The notes below the pieces were generated by a model that was given only the letters and a program-made list of their open reading frames with translations, was not told the origin of the DNA and did no database searches. From positions 1-39,204 of the forward strand of contig WRJA01000013.1 of the NCBI GenBank assembly GCA_009782435.1: 39,204 nt of DNA, read 5' to 3'. The position numbers and the translations under genes were made by a program. This stretch comes from Oscillospiraceae bacterium. Lineage in GTDB: Bacteria > Bacillota > Clostridia > Oscillospirales > Oscillospiraceae. Positions 7,901-17,901 of the stretch are shown here, piece after piece. Position 1 is the stretch's first letter, and each line of letters begins with the position of its first letter.

Positions 7901-8491
7901 TCCCCAAAATTCAACGCGAGTCGGATTTTCGTATAAGGGCGAAAAAAAATCCAAAATTCCGCCGCGCTTTGAATACTGCCCCGGCCCCTCGACCGGGTCG
8001 GCTCTCGTATATCCGCAGTTCATCAGTTTGATAACAGCGTCCTCCATTGAGATCCGCATGCCTTTCTCAACGGTAAACGCCGCTTTTTGCAGCGCCTGCG
8101 GCGGAATCGCCCGGCGCATAAGCGCCGAAGCGGCGCACACGGCAACGGAAACATTCCCGCGGCACAAAGAATCAAAAACCGCTGTCCGCTCCTGCTCCGC
8201 CTGCCGGGAAACGCCCTCCGCCGTATAGAAAGTAAAATCGCGCGTTGTAATGACGCCGACGGCTTCTCCGCAAAACGCCTCCAAATCCCGCGCGAGCGAC
8301 AATGCGGACGTATCATCGGGACATACGACAAAAACAGGTCGCCCGGTCTCAAGCCGCAAAGCCGCGGGGAGAGCGGCGGTCGTTATACCGGAAAGGCCTG
8401 AAAAAAGAGTAGGCAAATACTCTCCCTCGAGCAGTCGGGGGAGCGGCGGGATTTTCGGATTTTTAAGGATCGCGCTTGCCAAATATCGCAT
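4970..8491 (-). CDS. mfd: Transcription-repair coupling factor
   Basis: DNA translocase of about 1173 residues that removes RNA polymerase stalled at lesions and recruits UvrA. The N-terminal third is UvrB-like (ADPVEGPGQYSKRGGILDFF near 164-183). The RNA-polymerase-interacting CarD-like part begins at VVHEYHGIGRF near 509-519. The helicase motor follows, with Walker A GDVGYGKTE at 655-663, DEEQ at 756-759, SATPIPRT and the GRVGRSG arginine-finger motif, then a C-terminal TRCF domain. Two adjacent ATG codons, 8494 and 8491, both fit; AGAGG lies seven bases before 8491. The long upstream extension of the open frame runs through the divergent promoter region and is not coding. It is divergent from dnaA. 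Confidence 0.97.
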   Translation of the reverse strand: MRYLASAILKNPKIPPLPRLLEGEYLPTLFSGLSGITTAALPAALRLETGRPVFVVCPDDTSALSLARDLEAFCGEAVGVITTRDFTFYTAEGVSRQAEQERTAVFDSLCRGNVSVAVCAASALMRRAIPPQALQKAAFTVEKGMRISMEDAVIKLMNCGYTRADPVEGPGQYSKRGGILDFFSPLYENPTRVEFWGDEVFSLGFFDTESQRRIETVESCRIIPAAETLASLYEDGEKGLAAALSKAAEKAKEKKDRCAQGLIKTLEEDARRLTAGIGLSAADRYMGMIYKMTATAADYIPDGAVVVLDRPAKIKENMAQWQKQNIEDLRALVQNGTLDKDSAAGYNLSPESAFEKISGFPVIMTDSFRAGSYPFEPRYAVDVVAKRLPSYGGSAETAAGDVMRHTGNGYGVIVLCSDKRRAGVMCEFLRGKGIPAALDPEPAALPAAGRCIVSEGSLSAGFEYPGIKLAVITDTQILGPGKNTRRRSLKKRHGEKPLSYSDLSVGDLVVHEYHGIGRFAGIFGITVDGAEKDYIKIRYAGTDSLYVPATQSDLIGKYTGGDETSAVRLSKLGGADWNRAKTRAKAAAKDMADGLIELYAQRSKIKGHTFARDSTLQAEFEDGFDYTETDDQLKCAKEIKDDMEKPVPMDRLLCGDVGYGKTEVALRAVMKCVSEGKQAAVLVPTTVLAEQHAQTIVRRFFGIPAETEILSRFRSPEQIKKALKDIKSGKADIVIGTHRLLQKDVEFKDLGLLVVDEEQRFGVAQKERLKEMFAGVDVLTLSATPIPRTLNMALAGIRDMSAIEEPPPGRQPVQTYVLEYDPSVICDAICRELRRGGQIYYLHNRVETIDRCAARLAEMPEIKDACIAVAHGKMDEENLSSVMESMISGETRILVCTTIIEAGIDIPNVNTLIIEDADKLGLAQLHQIRGRVGRSGRRASAYLTFRRNKIVSETAEKRLSAIREFAEFNAGFKIAMRDLEIRGAGNLLGAEQSGHMNAVGYDMYIRLLEEAVSERRGETRPKRLDCTVDLSVSAGIPAVYVPSAEQRMDLYRRIALIATREEADDLEDELADRFGKPPGAAVELISAALLRSEASRAGISEISQKAGFLKFKIAVFDPAKVSSFYGFPEFKDRVRIEASAVPTLSLKTVSKNVTEEARSLVAAYAAAGSQTNA

Positions 8492-8510
8492 CATACGACC
8501 TCTTTGAGAT

Positions 8511-8539
8511 ATATTATCCCGGTTCATCCGACAAATCAA
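8511..8539 (-). promoter_or_regulatory. Promoter of mfd
   Basis: On the minus strand TTGATT (8539-8534) and TAATAT (8516-8511) have a 17-base spacer. It sits about 20 bases before the start codon, giving a very short leader. Confidence 0.55.
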
Positions 8540-8587
8540 CCGAAATACAGAAAGTGCAGCTTTTATTTTTTCCGGCGGCAAAAAAAC

Positions 8588-8616
8588 TTGCAATAATACG
8601 TAAAAATTGATATTAT
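8588..8616 (+). promoter_or_regulatory. Promoter of dnaA
   Basis: TTGCAA at 8588-8593 and TATTAT at 8611-8616 are 17 bases apart, about 50 bases upstream of the dnaA start. No TTATCCACA box or TTNTNAACA match was seen in the 8495-8666 divergent gap, so autoregulation by DnaA is not evident here. Confidence 0.65.
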
Positions 8617-8666
8617 GGATGAATAAAAATTGCTTTTTTCGTAAGACTCGAGAGAGGAGGGTGCCG

Positions 8667-9977
8667 ATGAATTCGCTGCAGGATATTTGGAACAAAGTGA
8701 TGTCGGATCTCTCGGGTGAATTGACGCCCACCGCGATAAATACTTGGTTTTCCGATTGCACCCCCGTTGACATCGGCTCAGGCCGTCTTGTCATACATAC
8801 GACCACTGACTTTAAGCGCTCCATTATAAGCAGCCGCTTTTCAGAGGCGATCAAAAGATCGCTTTCCGAGCTTTTTGCCTGTGATTTCGATCTTCTCATT
8901 TTAGCCGAAGACGAAATGGAAACCTACAAAAACGAAAAAGCCGCGCCCGACGGACTCCCCGAAATGGCCGGATATACTTTCGACCGATTCATCGTCGGAA
9001 ACTCAAACAAATTTGCTCACGCGGCGGCCGTAGCGGTTTCGGAAAATCCCGGCACCGCATACAACCCTCTTTTCATTTACGGCAACTCCGGTTTGGGAAA
9101 GACCCATCTTCTGCTTTCCATCGGCAACGCCATGTATGAGAAACGCCCCGAATTTAAGATCGCTTATGTCAAAGGCGACGACTTCATGAACCGTATGGTA
9201 CGCTCCATCAAAGAAAACACGCAGGAGGAGTTCCGTCAAAAATACAGGAACGTTGATCTTTTTCTTGTGGACGACATACAGTTCATTGCGGGCAGAGAAG
9301 CCACACAGGAAGAATTCTTTCACACTTTCAATTCTCTTTACGAAGCGGGCAGGCAGATCGTGATAACTTCCGACAGGCTCCCGATGGAGATCAACAGACT
9401 TGAGGACAGGCTCCGCACTCGTTTTGAGAGCGGACTGATGGCCGATGTTCAACCCCCGGACACCGAGACCCGCATGGCGATAATAAGAAATAAGGCTTTT
9501 CAGCTCGGAATGCTTTTGTCCGATAACGTGGTCGAGTACATAGCCGAAAGAATAACCGCCAACATACGGCAAATAGAGGGCGTCGTTAAACGCCTTACCG
9601 CTTACAGGGAACTGCTTGACGACTCTGTTACGACCGAATCCGTTAAACGCGCCATCAAAGACGTCATACGAATGGGAGAATACAATCCGACGCCGGATGT
9701 CATAATAGATGAGACCGCGAGATATTATTCGCTTACGGGCGATGATCTGCGCGGTCAGCGCAGAAGCAAAAATACCGCAGCTGCCAGACAGATATCCATG
9801 TACCTTATGAGAAGCCTTACAAACCTGTCCCTCGTCGACATAGGCCGTGAATATGAAGACAGAAATCATTCGACTGTTCTGAGTTCTGTCAAAAAGGTCG
9901 AAGACATGCTCCGGACTGACTCTGAAACCGTCGAAACCGTTCGCGACATAACTTCAAACATAAATTCACGAAATTGA
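8667..9977 (+). CDS. dnaA: Chromosomal replication initiator protein DnaA with altered DNA-binding signature
   Basis: AAA+ initiator of 436 residues that binds boxes at oriC and opens the duplex. Domain I opens with LQDIWNKVM; the linker around 85-100 is short; Walker A GNSGLGKTH is at 139-147, with VDDIQF as Walker B and a sensor region following. Domain IV ends with the helix-turn-helix signature, but the near-invariant GGRDHTTV reads EDRNHSTV: the Asp that contacts bases in the E. coli complex (D433) is Asn here (residue 400), and the next Thr is Ser. The start at 8667 is fixed by GAGGAGGG and the family N-terminus. It heads the dnaA-dnaN-yaaA-recF-remB-gyrBA block. Confidence 0.97.
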   Translation: MNSLQDIWNKVMSDLSGELTPTAINTWFSDCTPVDIGSGRLVIHTTTDFKRSIISSRFSEAIKRSLSELFACDFDLLILAEDEMETYKNEKAAPDGLPEMAGYTFDRFIVGNSNKFAHAAAVAVSENPGTAYNPLFIYGNSGLGKTHLLLSIGNAMYEKRPEFKIAYVKGDDFMNRMVRSIKENTQEEFRQKYRNVDLFLVDDIQFIAGREATQEEFFHTFNSLYEAGRQIVITSDRLPMEINRLEDRLRTRFESGLMADVQPPDTETRMAIIRNKAFQLGMLLSDNVVEYIAERITANIRQIEGVVKRLTAYRELLDDSVTTESVKRAIKDVIRMGEYNPTPDVIIDETARYYSLTGDDLRGQRRSKNTAAARQISMYLMRSLTNLSLVDIGREYEDRNHSTVLSSVKKVEDMLRTDSETVETVRDITSNINSRN

Positions 9978-10216
9978 CTTACGATCATCGGACTGTTCAA
10001 AACATGCAGATATTTTGTTGATTTCTGTTTACAATTTTTAAGGCGTTTCCGCGGTTCTTGCTCCGCACAGAGTTATTAACAATTGTCCGGCAGATAATTT
10101 CTTTGTTTATCAATCCTTTGACATGCTTTTCAACAGTTTTTCTCCTCTACTACTATTACTATCGTACATACCTCTTTCTCTTCTATACGAAAAAACTTTA
10201 TTCGGCGGAGGATATT
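9978..10216. other. Predicted chromosomal replication origin (oriC)
   Basis: The 239-base gap between dnaA and dnaN is the usual oriC position in Firmicutes. No TTATCCACA is present. Instead four nine-mers fit TTNTNAACA: TTTTGAACA (minus, 9994-10002), TTGTAAACA (minus, 10026-10034), TTATTAACA (plus, 10073-10081) and TTTTCAACA (plus, 10127-10135). Chance would give well under one in this length. A DnaA-trio-like run follows the last box, then pyrimidine- and AT-rich DNA up to dnaN. Divergent gene polarity on the two sides agrees with an origin here. Confidence 0.85.
10127..10161 (+). other. Terminal DnaA box followed by DnaA-trio-like repeats
   Basis: TTTTCAACA (10127-10135) is followed, 11 bases later, by CTACTACTATTACTA (10147-10161), five successive C/T-T-A triplets. 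In Bacillus subtilis the DnaA-trio element, 3'-GAT-5' on the strand bound as single-stranded DNA, gives the same CTA-type repeats next to a DnaA box and directs strand opening. The order here matches: box, short spacer, trios, AT-rich DNA. Confidence 0.75.
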
Positions 10217-11326
10217 ATGAAATTTGTTTGTGATAAGAATCTTCTTCTGTCAGCCGTAACCACAGCTTCGCGCGCCGCTTCCGTCAGAAGCCCCATACCC
10301 GCTCTGGAAGGTCTTCTCATAGAAGCGAACACGAAAGTCAAGATCACGGGTTACAACCTCAAAGAGGGTATTTTCACGGATTTCGAAGCTGAGGTCCAAA
10401 AACCGGGATCGGTCGTTATCAACGCTCGTCTTTTCTCCGAAATCATCAGAAGCCTGCCGGAGGAAACGGTCACTTTAAGTTCGGATGAAAACTCTTTGGC
10501 AACAGTAACGTGCGGAAACTCGAATTTCCGTATATCCGGAACGGACGCCGCGGATTATCCCGAAATTCCGCCTGTCAATCCGGAAAAAACGATATCCCTC
10601 AAACAGAGCACTTTAAAAAACATGATAAACCAAACCATTTTCGCGGTGAGTGAAAATGAGAGCCGTCCCATATATACCGGGTCTTTGTTTGAGGTCAGCG
10701 AGGGACAGCTTACCATAGTATCGGTCGACGGCTACAGATTGGCCATGAGAAAAGAACAACTTGACGACGCGGCAGAAGAGGGAATCTTTATCGTGCCGGG
10801 AAACGCGCTTTCGGATGCGGAAAAGATATGCCAAAACAACGATGATCCGATAAAAATAGCCGTCAGCGATAAGAATATATCCTTTATCGCCGGCAATACT
10901 GTATTGATATCGAGACGGCTTGAAGGCGAGTTTTTAAATTACAAAAAATCCATACCCGCAACTTTCGGCATCAGTTTAGTCGTAAATGCAGATAATTTTA
11001 CACGCGTTATTGAAAGAGTATCCCTTATCATAGACGACAAAGTAAAAAATCCGCTCAAATTCCTGTTCGGAAAAAATGAGATTTTTATCAACTGCGAAAC
11101 GGCGCGCGGCAGGGCGGAGGATATTTGCGCAGCAGAGGGTAACGGGAACGATCTGGAAATAGGTTTTAACAACCGGTATCTTTTGGACGCCTTAAAAGCG
11201 GCGCCCTCCGAAAAAATAATACTCAAACTGAACACCGGTTCTTCGCCCTGTGTGCTGACGCCGGAAAACGAAAACGACAGTTTCCTGTACATGATATTGC
11301 CGGTCAGGCTAAAAGCCGGCGATTGA
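10217..11326 (+). CDS. dnaN: DNA polymerase III beta subunit (sliding clamp)
   Basis: 369 residues, the family's normal length. It forms the dimeric ring that tethers polymerase to DNA. The N-terminus MKFVCDKNLLLSAV, the segment AASVRSPIPALEGLLIEA and the C-terminal Y-M-ILPVRL are typical clamp sequences. The true start is at 10217 after GGCGGAGG; an open frame continuing upstream runs through the origin and is not coding. It follows dnaA across oriC and is 16 bases ahead of the S4-domain gene. Confidence 0.97.
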   Translation: MKFVCDKNLLLSAVTTASRAASVRSPIPALEGLLIEANTKVKITGYNLKEGIFTDFEAEVQKPGSVVINARLFSEIIRSLPEETVTLSSDENSLATVTCGNSNFRISGTDAADYPEIPPVNPEKTISLKQSTLKNMINQTIFAVSENESRPIYTGSLFEVSEGQLTIVSVDGYRLAMRKEQLDDAAEEGIFIVPGNALSDAEKICQNNDDPIKIAVSDKNISFIAGNTVLISRRLEGEFLNYKKSIPATFGISLVVNADNFTRVIERVSLIIDDKVKNPLKFLFGKNEIFINCETARGRAEDICAAEGNGNDLEIGFNNRYLLDALKAAPSEKIILKLNTGSSPCVLTPENENDSFLYMILPVRLKAGD

Positions 11327-11342
11327 CCCGGAAAACAGTGCT

Positions 11343-11576
11343 GTGAAAACGGAAGAATTCAAAAGAGTTTTTATAGAAACCGAATACATCAGAGCGGATT
11401 CCCTCCTCAAACTCGCCGCTTGCGCCGCAAGCGGCGGAGAGGCAAAAGTCATGATCAAAAACGGCCTTGTCAGAGTAAACGGAGATATATGCACCGAACG
11501 GGGAAAAAAACTGTACGCGGGGGACCTCCTCGAAACAAACGGAAAAAAAATAATCCCCGTAAAGGACACAAATTAA
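11343..11576 (+). CDS. yaaA: Small S4-domain RNA-binding protein (YaaA type)
   Basis: 77-residue protein with one S4 fold: IRADSLLKLAACAASGGEAK, then VRVNGDICTERGKKLYAGDL, the pattern by which S4 proteins contact structured RNA. A small S4 gene between dnaN and recF is standard in Firmicutes (YaaA of Bacillus). It starts with GTG at 11343 and has no strong Shine-Dalgarno sequence, so translation is probably coupled to dnaN, whose stop lies 16 bases upstream. Its stop overlaps the recF start by one base. The precise role is unknown. Confidence 0.88.
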   Translation: MKTEEFKRVFIETEYIRADSLLKLAACAASGGEAKVMIKNGLVRVNGDICTERGKKLYAGDLLETNGKKIIPVKDTN

Positions 11577-12736
11577 TGAGAGTAAAGAGCATAACTCTCT
11601 CGGGCTTTCGCAACTACGGACACGAAACCGTCTCCTTTGACGACGACATAAATATCATAACGGGATCAAACGCCCAGGGAAAGACCAATCTTCTCGAAGC
11701 AATATATCTGCTTACCGGAGGAAAATCGTTCCGGACCAGATATGACCGTGAGATGATAGGTTTTTCCGTGAATGAGGCGGAGATATCCGGAGTGGCGGAA
11801 GCCTCCGGCAGGATGCACCAAATAAGCGTTCGCCTTGTCGGGGGAAGAAAAAAACAGATACGACAAAACGGGGTTAGCAAAACGGCCTCCGAGCTATCGA
11901 ACGCGCTGACGGCCGTTTTGTTTTGTCCGGAAGACCTCAATATGATCAGTGACGGAGCGCATGTCAGAAGGAAACTTTTAGATGTGGCCGTCAGTCGGCT
12001 GAAACCCGTATACGCGGATCTTACGGCAAAATACGCGCGGATCTACGAACATAAAACAAGGATACTGCGCGACTTTCGGGAAAAACCGTCTCTTTTGAAA
12101 GCCTTGGATGAGTTTTCCGACGGCATCTGCAGATATTCTTCCCTGATCATCGGATACAGGGCAGAGTATGTCCGGCTCCTCAAAGAGAAAGCCGCGAGAA
12201 TACACAGCGAGGTCTCGGGAACACCGGAGAAACTGGAGATCCGCTACCGGACGATCGGTACCGCAGAAGACCCGACCGCCCCGGCGGACGAACTGTACGA
12301 ATGTCTTCGCGACCACATGCGAGCCCACAGGGAAGCGGAACTGAGATGCGGCATGTGTCTTACGGGTATACATAAAGACGATCTCGATATAACCGTTAAC
12401 GGTAAAGAGGCAAGAATCTACGCAAGCCGGGGACAAGCGAGGACAGCGGCGATCTCGATCAAGATGGCGGAGAGGGAGATCTGCAAAGACGCCGCGGGAG
12501 AATATCCGATACTCCTCTTGGACGACGTGCTAAGCGAGCTTGATTCTTCAAGGCGGGAATATGTCTTAAGCGGGACAAGCGAGGGACAGACATTCATAAC
12601 CTGCTGCGAGGGTGAATCGCCGGCAAAACGGACGGGCGGCAAGATCATAGAGGTAAAAAACGGCGTAATAATCGACGGGGAAAAGAGGAAGGCTGATGTA
12701 TCTGCATTTGGGGAAAAACGCGGTGGTCGCGCGTGA
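11576..12736 (+). CDS. recF: DNA replication and repair protein RecF
   Basis: 386-residue SMC-like ATPase that loads RecA at single-stranded gaps with RecO and RecR. The family start MRVKSITLSGFRNY is followed by Walker A GSNAQGKTN at 30-38, the signature ASRGQARTAA and Walker B PILLLDDVLSELD. The start codon overlaps the yaaA stop by one base, with AAAGGA upstream. The 3' end overlaps the start of remB by 41 bases in a different frame, so the two are tightly coupled. Confidence 0.96.
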   Translation: MRVKSITLSGFRNYGHETVSFDDDINIITGSNAQGKTNLLEAIYLLTGGKSFRTRYDREMIGFSVNEAEISGVAEASGRMHQISVRLVGGRKKQIRQNGVSKTASELSNALTAVLFCPEDLNMISDGAHVRRKLLDVAVSRLKPVYADLTAKYARIYEHKTRILRDFREKPSLLKALDEFSDGICRYSSLIIGYRAEYVRLLKEKAARIHSEVSGTPEKLEIRYRTIGTAEDPTAPADELYECLRDHMRAHREAELRCGMCLTGIHKDDLDITVNGKEARIYASRGQARTAAISIKMAEREICKDAAGEYPILLLDDVLSELDSSRREYVLSGTSEGQTFITCCEGESPAKRTGGKIIEVKNGVIIDGEKRKADVSAFGEKRGGRA

Positions 12737-12959
12737 GCGTATCGTGGGAATATTCGATCTGGATACGGCTTCTCATTCTCATTTGACCCGAGAATACCTT
12801 AAAAAAGCGCAGATTTCGGGGCAGATCGTCAATATATCGGATGATTTGCCGAAATCTTTCGTCGTTTGCCGGGATAAAGAGGAGAACGGAGAGGTCTATC
12901 TCTCGCAGCTCAACTCCTCCACGCTCATGAAACGCTGTGAAGCGGCGGATATCGAGTAA
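12696..12959 (+). CDS. remB: DUF370 extracellular-matrix regulator RemB-like protein
   Basis: 87 residues, beginning MYLHLGKNAVVARERIVGIFD and containing SSH-type and TREYLKKA segments followed by DDLPKSFVV, all characteristic of the RemA/RemB (DUF370) family. RemA in Bacillus is a DNA-binding activator of biofilm genes; RemB (YaaB) lies between recF and gyrB, exactly as here. GAGGAAGG precedes the ATG, inside the recF coding sequence. The gene reads on in a different frame from recF for its first 41 bases. Confidence 0.9.
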   Translation: MYLHLGKNAVVARERIVGIFDLDTASHSHLTREYLKKAQISGQIVNISDDLPKSFVVCRDKEENGEVYLSQLNSSTLMKRCEAADIE

Positions 12960-12990
12960 ACGGGCGTCCGAGGGAAAGAAAGGAAATTAA

Positions 12991-14934
<1,944 letters not shown>

Positions 14935-14954
14935 GAGGAAGGGGAAATTACCGG

Positions 14955-17456
14955 ATGAAAGACGAAACACGGGACATATCCTTCCCGAATCAGAAGATAG
15001 TGGATATCAACCTTGAGCATGAGATGGAATCGGCGTATATAGAATATGCAATGTCGGTCATAGTCGGCAGGGCGCTGCCGGACGTTCGGGACGGACTCAA
15101 ACCGGTCCACAGGCGCATACTGTATTCCATGTATGAGAACAATCTGACCCAAGACAGGCCGTATAAAAAATCCGCGACCTGCGTGGGGGATGTTTTGGGT
15201 AAATATCACCCCCACGGCGATCAAAGCGTTTACGACGCGTTGGTGCGCTTGGCACAAGACTTTTCAATGCGCTACCCGCTGATCGACGGACACGGAAACT
15301 TCGGCTCTGTGGACGGAGACCCGCCCGCGGCTTACCGGTATACCGAGGCGCGCATGTCCGGAGTCTGCAATGAAATGATGCGGGACATTGAAAAAGAAAC
15401 GGTGGACAAAGATCCGAACTTCGACGATTCCGCCGAAGAGCCGAGGGTCGTCCCCGCGAGATTTCCGAATCTTTTGGTCAACGGGAGCTCGGGAATCGCG
15501 GTCGGAATGACGACAAACATCCCTCCTCATAATCTGAAAGAGGTCATTGACGCGACGATCTGCGTCATCAGGAATCCGGGGGCGGAACTGGAGGAGTTGA
15601 CGGAGCATATCAAAGGACCCGATTTTCCGACCCGAGGCGTTATTATGGGCAGGGCGGGCATTCGGGCCGCCTACGCCACCGGCAAAGGGCGCATAAAAGT
15701 GAGGGCGAGAACCGAGACGGAGGAATTCGGCGGCGGGCGCATAAGGATAATCGTGACCGAACTGCCGTATCAGGTGAATAAATCACGACTGGTCGAGAGC
15801 ATTGCCGAACAGGTCAAGGAAAAGCGCATAGAGGGCATTTCCGGGCTGCGTGACGAATCGGACGGAAAAAAGGGCATGCGCATAGTCATTGAGCTGAAAA
15901 GAGAGGCCAATGTCCAGGTGGTTTTGAATCGGCTTTTTGCTCAGACCCAAATGCAAACGACCTTCGGCATCATACTGCTCGCATTGGTAAACGATCAAAG
16001 ACAGCCGAAAACCATGAGTCTGCGGGAGATATTGGATGAATATATCGCCTTTCAGGAGCAGATAATCACACGGCGGACTGTTTATGACAGAAAAAAAGCC
16101 TCGGAGAGAGCGCATATTTTGGAAGGGCTCTTAAAAGCGCAGGAAAACATTGACGAGGTAATAAGAATCATCCGCACAAGTTACGACGAGGCAAAAAACC
16201 GGCTGATCGAGAGATTCGGCTTCACCGACGTTCAGGCTCAGGCCATACTCGACATGCGGCTGCGCAGCCTGCAAGGCTTGGAACGTGAAAAACTCAGCAG
16301 GGAACACGAAGAACTCACGGAAAAAATAGCCTTTTTCGATAGACTGCTCTCGGATAAAGACATGCTCAGAGAGGTTTTGGTTTCCGAGCTTGAGGAAATA
16401 AAAGAAAAATACGGCGACGAGCGCCGCACGGAAATTGCCGTCATAGAAGACGAGATAGACATTGAGGACCTTATCGACGAAGAGGAGTGCGTCTATACGC
16501 TCACTCACGCCGGCTACATTAAGCGTATTCCCGCCGCCACATATAAAGCTCAGCGCCGCGGAGGGCGCGGCATAACCGCCCAAAGCTTGAGGGAGGAAGA
16601 TTACGTCGAAACGCTTTTCACCGCCTCCACTCACGACTACATACTGTTTTTCACCTCTCTCGGCAGGGTGTACCGAAAAAAAGGCTACTTCATACCCGAA
16701 GCCGGAAGGACCGCAAAAGGAACGAACATTATCAATCTGCTGCCGATAGAACAGGGCGAACGGATCAACGCCATGATACTGACAAGGGATATTGAAGCTG
16801 AAAAGTGCTGGCTTTTCATGACAACAAGAAACGGAACGGTCAAGCGCCTGCCCTTGGAAGCGCTTAAAAACATTCGCAACGTGGGAATACGGGCGCTCAG
16901 TCTTGACGAAGGCGACGAGCTGATCTCGGTGCGAAAGACCGACGGCACGAAAAATATACTCATTGCCACGCACGACGGCTACGCCATCTGTTTTGACGAA
17001 AACGACGTGCGGGCCATGGGCCGCACGGCCACCGGGGTCAGAGGCATCAAGCTGCGCTCCGGAGATTATTGCGTGGGCGCGGCGCGCGCTCGCGCGGGAG
17101 GCAGCCTTTTGTCCGTTACCGAAAACGGTTACGGCAAACGAACCGCGATAGAGGAATATCTGCGCGGGCCGGACACGCTGCCGCAGCGCCGCGGAGGGTT
17201 GGGCGTCAAAAACTATAAGGTTACCGAGAAGACGGGAAAGATTGCGGACGTCAGGATCGTCGACGATGACGACGACATTTTGATGATAAGCGACGACGGC
17301 ACCATTATTCGTATGGGCGCCGAATCGATCTCTACATACAGCCGCGCGACGCAGGGCGTTAAGCTCATGCGCATTGCCGAGGGCAGCAAGGTCATATGTA
17401 TTGCCCGCATCGAAAAAGAAGAGATCGAAGACGGGGAAGAGGATTTCGATGAATGA
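14955..17456 (+). CDS. gyrA: DNA gyrase subunit A, Gln at the quinolone-determining Ser position
   Basis: 833-residue DNA cleavage and wrapping subunit. The active-site Tyr lies in AAYRYTEAR. The C-terminal beta-pinwheel carries the GyrA box QRRGGRG, which separates GyrA from ParC. It ends in an acidic tail ([12 protein letters not shown]) as many gyrases do. In the quinolone-resistance-determining region the sequence is [14 protein letters not shown]: Gln90 stands where E. coli has Ser83, while the acidic residue equivalent to Asp87 is kept (Asp94). No intein or frameshift is seen. The stop overlaps the rnhA start as ATGA. Confidence 0.97.
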   Translation: MKDETRDISFPNQKIVDINLEHEMESAYIEYAMSVIVGRALPDVRDGLKPVHRRILYSMYENNLTQDRPYKKSATCVGDVLGKYHPHGDQSVYDALVRLAQDFSMRYPLIDGHGNFGSVDGDPPAAYRYTEARMSGVCNEMMRDIEKETVDKDPNFDDSAEEPRVVPARFPNLLVNGSSGIAVGMTTNIPPHNLKEVIDATICVIRNPGAELEELTEHIKGPDFPTRGVIMGRAGIRAAYATGKGRIKVRARTETEEFGGGRIRIIVTELPYQVNKSRLVESIAEQVKEKRIEGISGLRDESDGKKGMRIVIELKREANVQVVLNRLFAQTQMQTTFGIILLALVNDQRQPKTMSLREILDEYIAFQEQIITRRTVYDRKKASERAHILEGLLKAQENIDEVIRIIRTSYDEAKNRLIERFGFTDVQAQAILDMRLRSLQGLEREKLSREHEELTEKIAFFDRLLSDKDMLREVLVSELEEIKEKYGDERRTEIAVIEDEIDIEDLIDEEECVYTLTHAGYIKRIPAATYKAQRRGGRGITAQSLREEDYVETLFTASTHDYILFFTSLGRVYRKKGYFIPEAGRTAKGTNIINLLPIEQGERINAMILTRDIEAEKCWLFMTTRNGTVKRLPLEALKNIRNVGIRALSLDEGDELISVRKTDGTKNILIATHDGYAICFDENDVRAMGRTATGVRGIKLRSGDYCVGAARARAGGSLLSVTENGYGKRTAIEEYLRGPDTLPQRRGGLGVKNYKVTEKTGKIADVRIVDDDDDILMISDDGTIIRMGAESISTYSRATQGVKLMRIAEGSKVICIARIEKEEIEDGEEDFDE

Positions 17457-17893
17457 AAAAAGTGACGGCGTATACCGACGGAGCGTGCTCAGGTAACCCC
17501 GGGCCGGGAGGGTGGGGAGCCATATTGCTCTTCGGCGAAGCCTTTCGCGAACTCTCCGGAGGCGAGCCGGAAACCACAAATAACCGCATGGAGCTGAAAG
17601 GCGTGATCTCCGCCCTGAAAGCGCTTAAAGAACCCTGCGAAGTAGCCTTATTCACAGACAGCAGATATATAGCCGACGCGATAAACGCGGGCTGGCTGCG
17701 TTCGTGGAAACAAAAAGGCTGGAAACGCAAAGACGGAGAACTGAAAAACACGGATCTTTGGATGGAACTTGATATATTGCTGGCCGAACATATTGTGACG
17801 GTAACATGGGTACGAGGTCATTCGGACAACGAGTTGAATAATCGCTGCGACGAACTGGCCGCGGCTGAAAGGGATAAATTCTCCGCTGTGTGA
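17453..17893 (+). CDS. rnhA: Ribonuclease HI
   Basis: 146 residues. It degrades RNA in RNA-DNA hybrids such as primers and R-loops. All catalytic residues are visible: Asp9 in [15 protein letters not shown], Glu47 in NNRMEL, Asp69 in TDSRY and Asp133 in NNRCDELA, with His123 in VRGHSDN. The ATGA overlap with gyrA indicates translational coupling, which is an unusual but logical pairing because both enzymes limit R-loops. It is convergent with the acyl-CoA synthetase gene with an 8-base gap and no clear terminator. Confidence 0.96.
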   Translation: MKKVTAYTDGACSGNPGPGGWGAILLFGEAFRELSGGEPETTNNRMELKGVISALKALKEPCEVALFTDSRYIADAINAGWLRSWKQKGWKRKDGELKNTDLWMELDILLAEHIVTVTWVRGHSDNELNNRCDELAAAERDKFSAV

Positions 17894-17901
17894 TCTTGCC
17901 G

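Noticed and set aside
9003-9869. 288-codon open frame antisense to dnaA
   Set aside because: It lies wholly within dnaA and has no plausible start signals or domains.
16131-17579. 482-codon open frame antisense to gyrA
   Set aside because: It is a shadow of gyrA, whose product is unmistakable, and its translation shows no family motifs.
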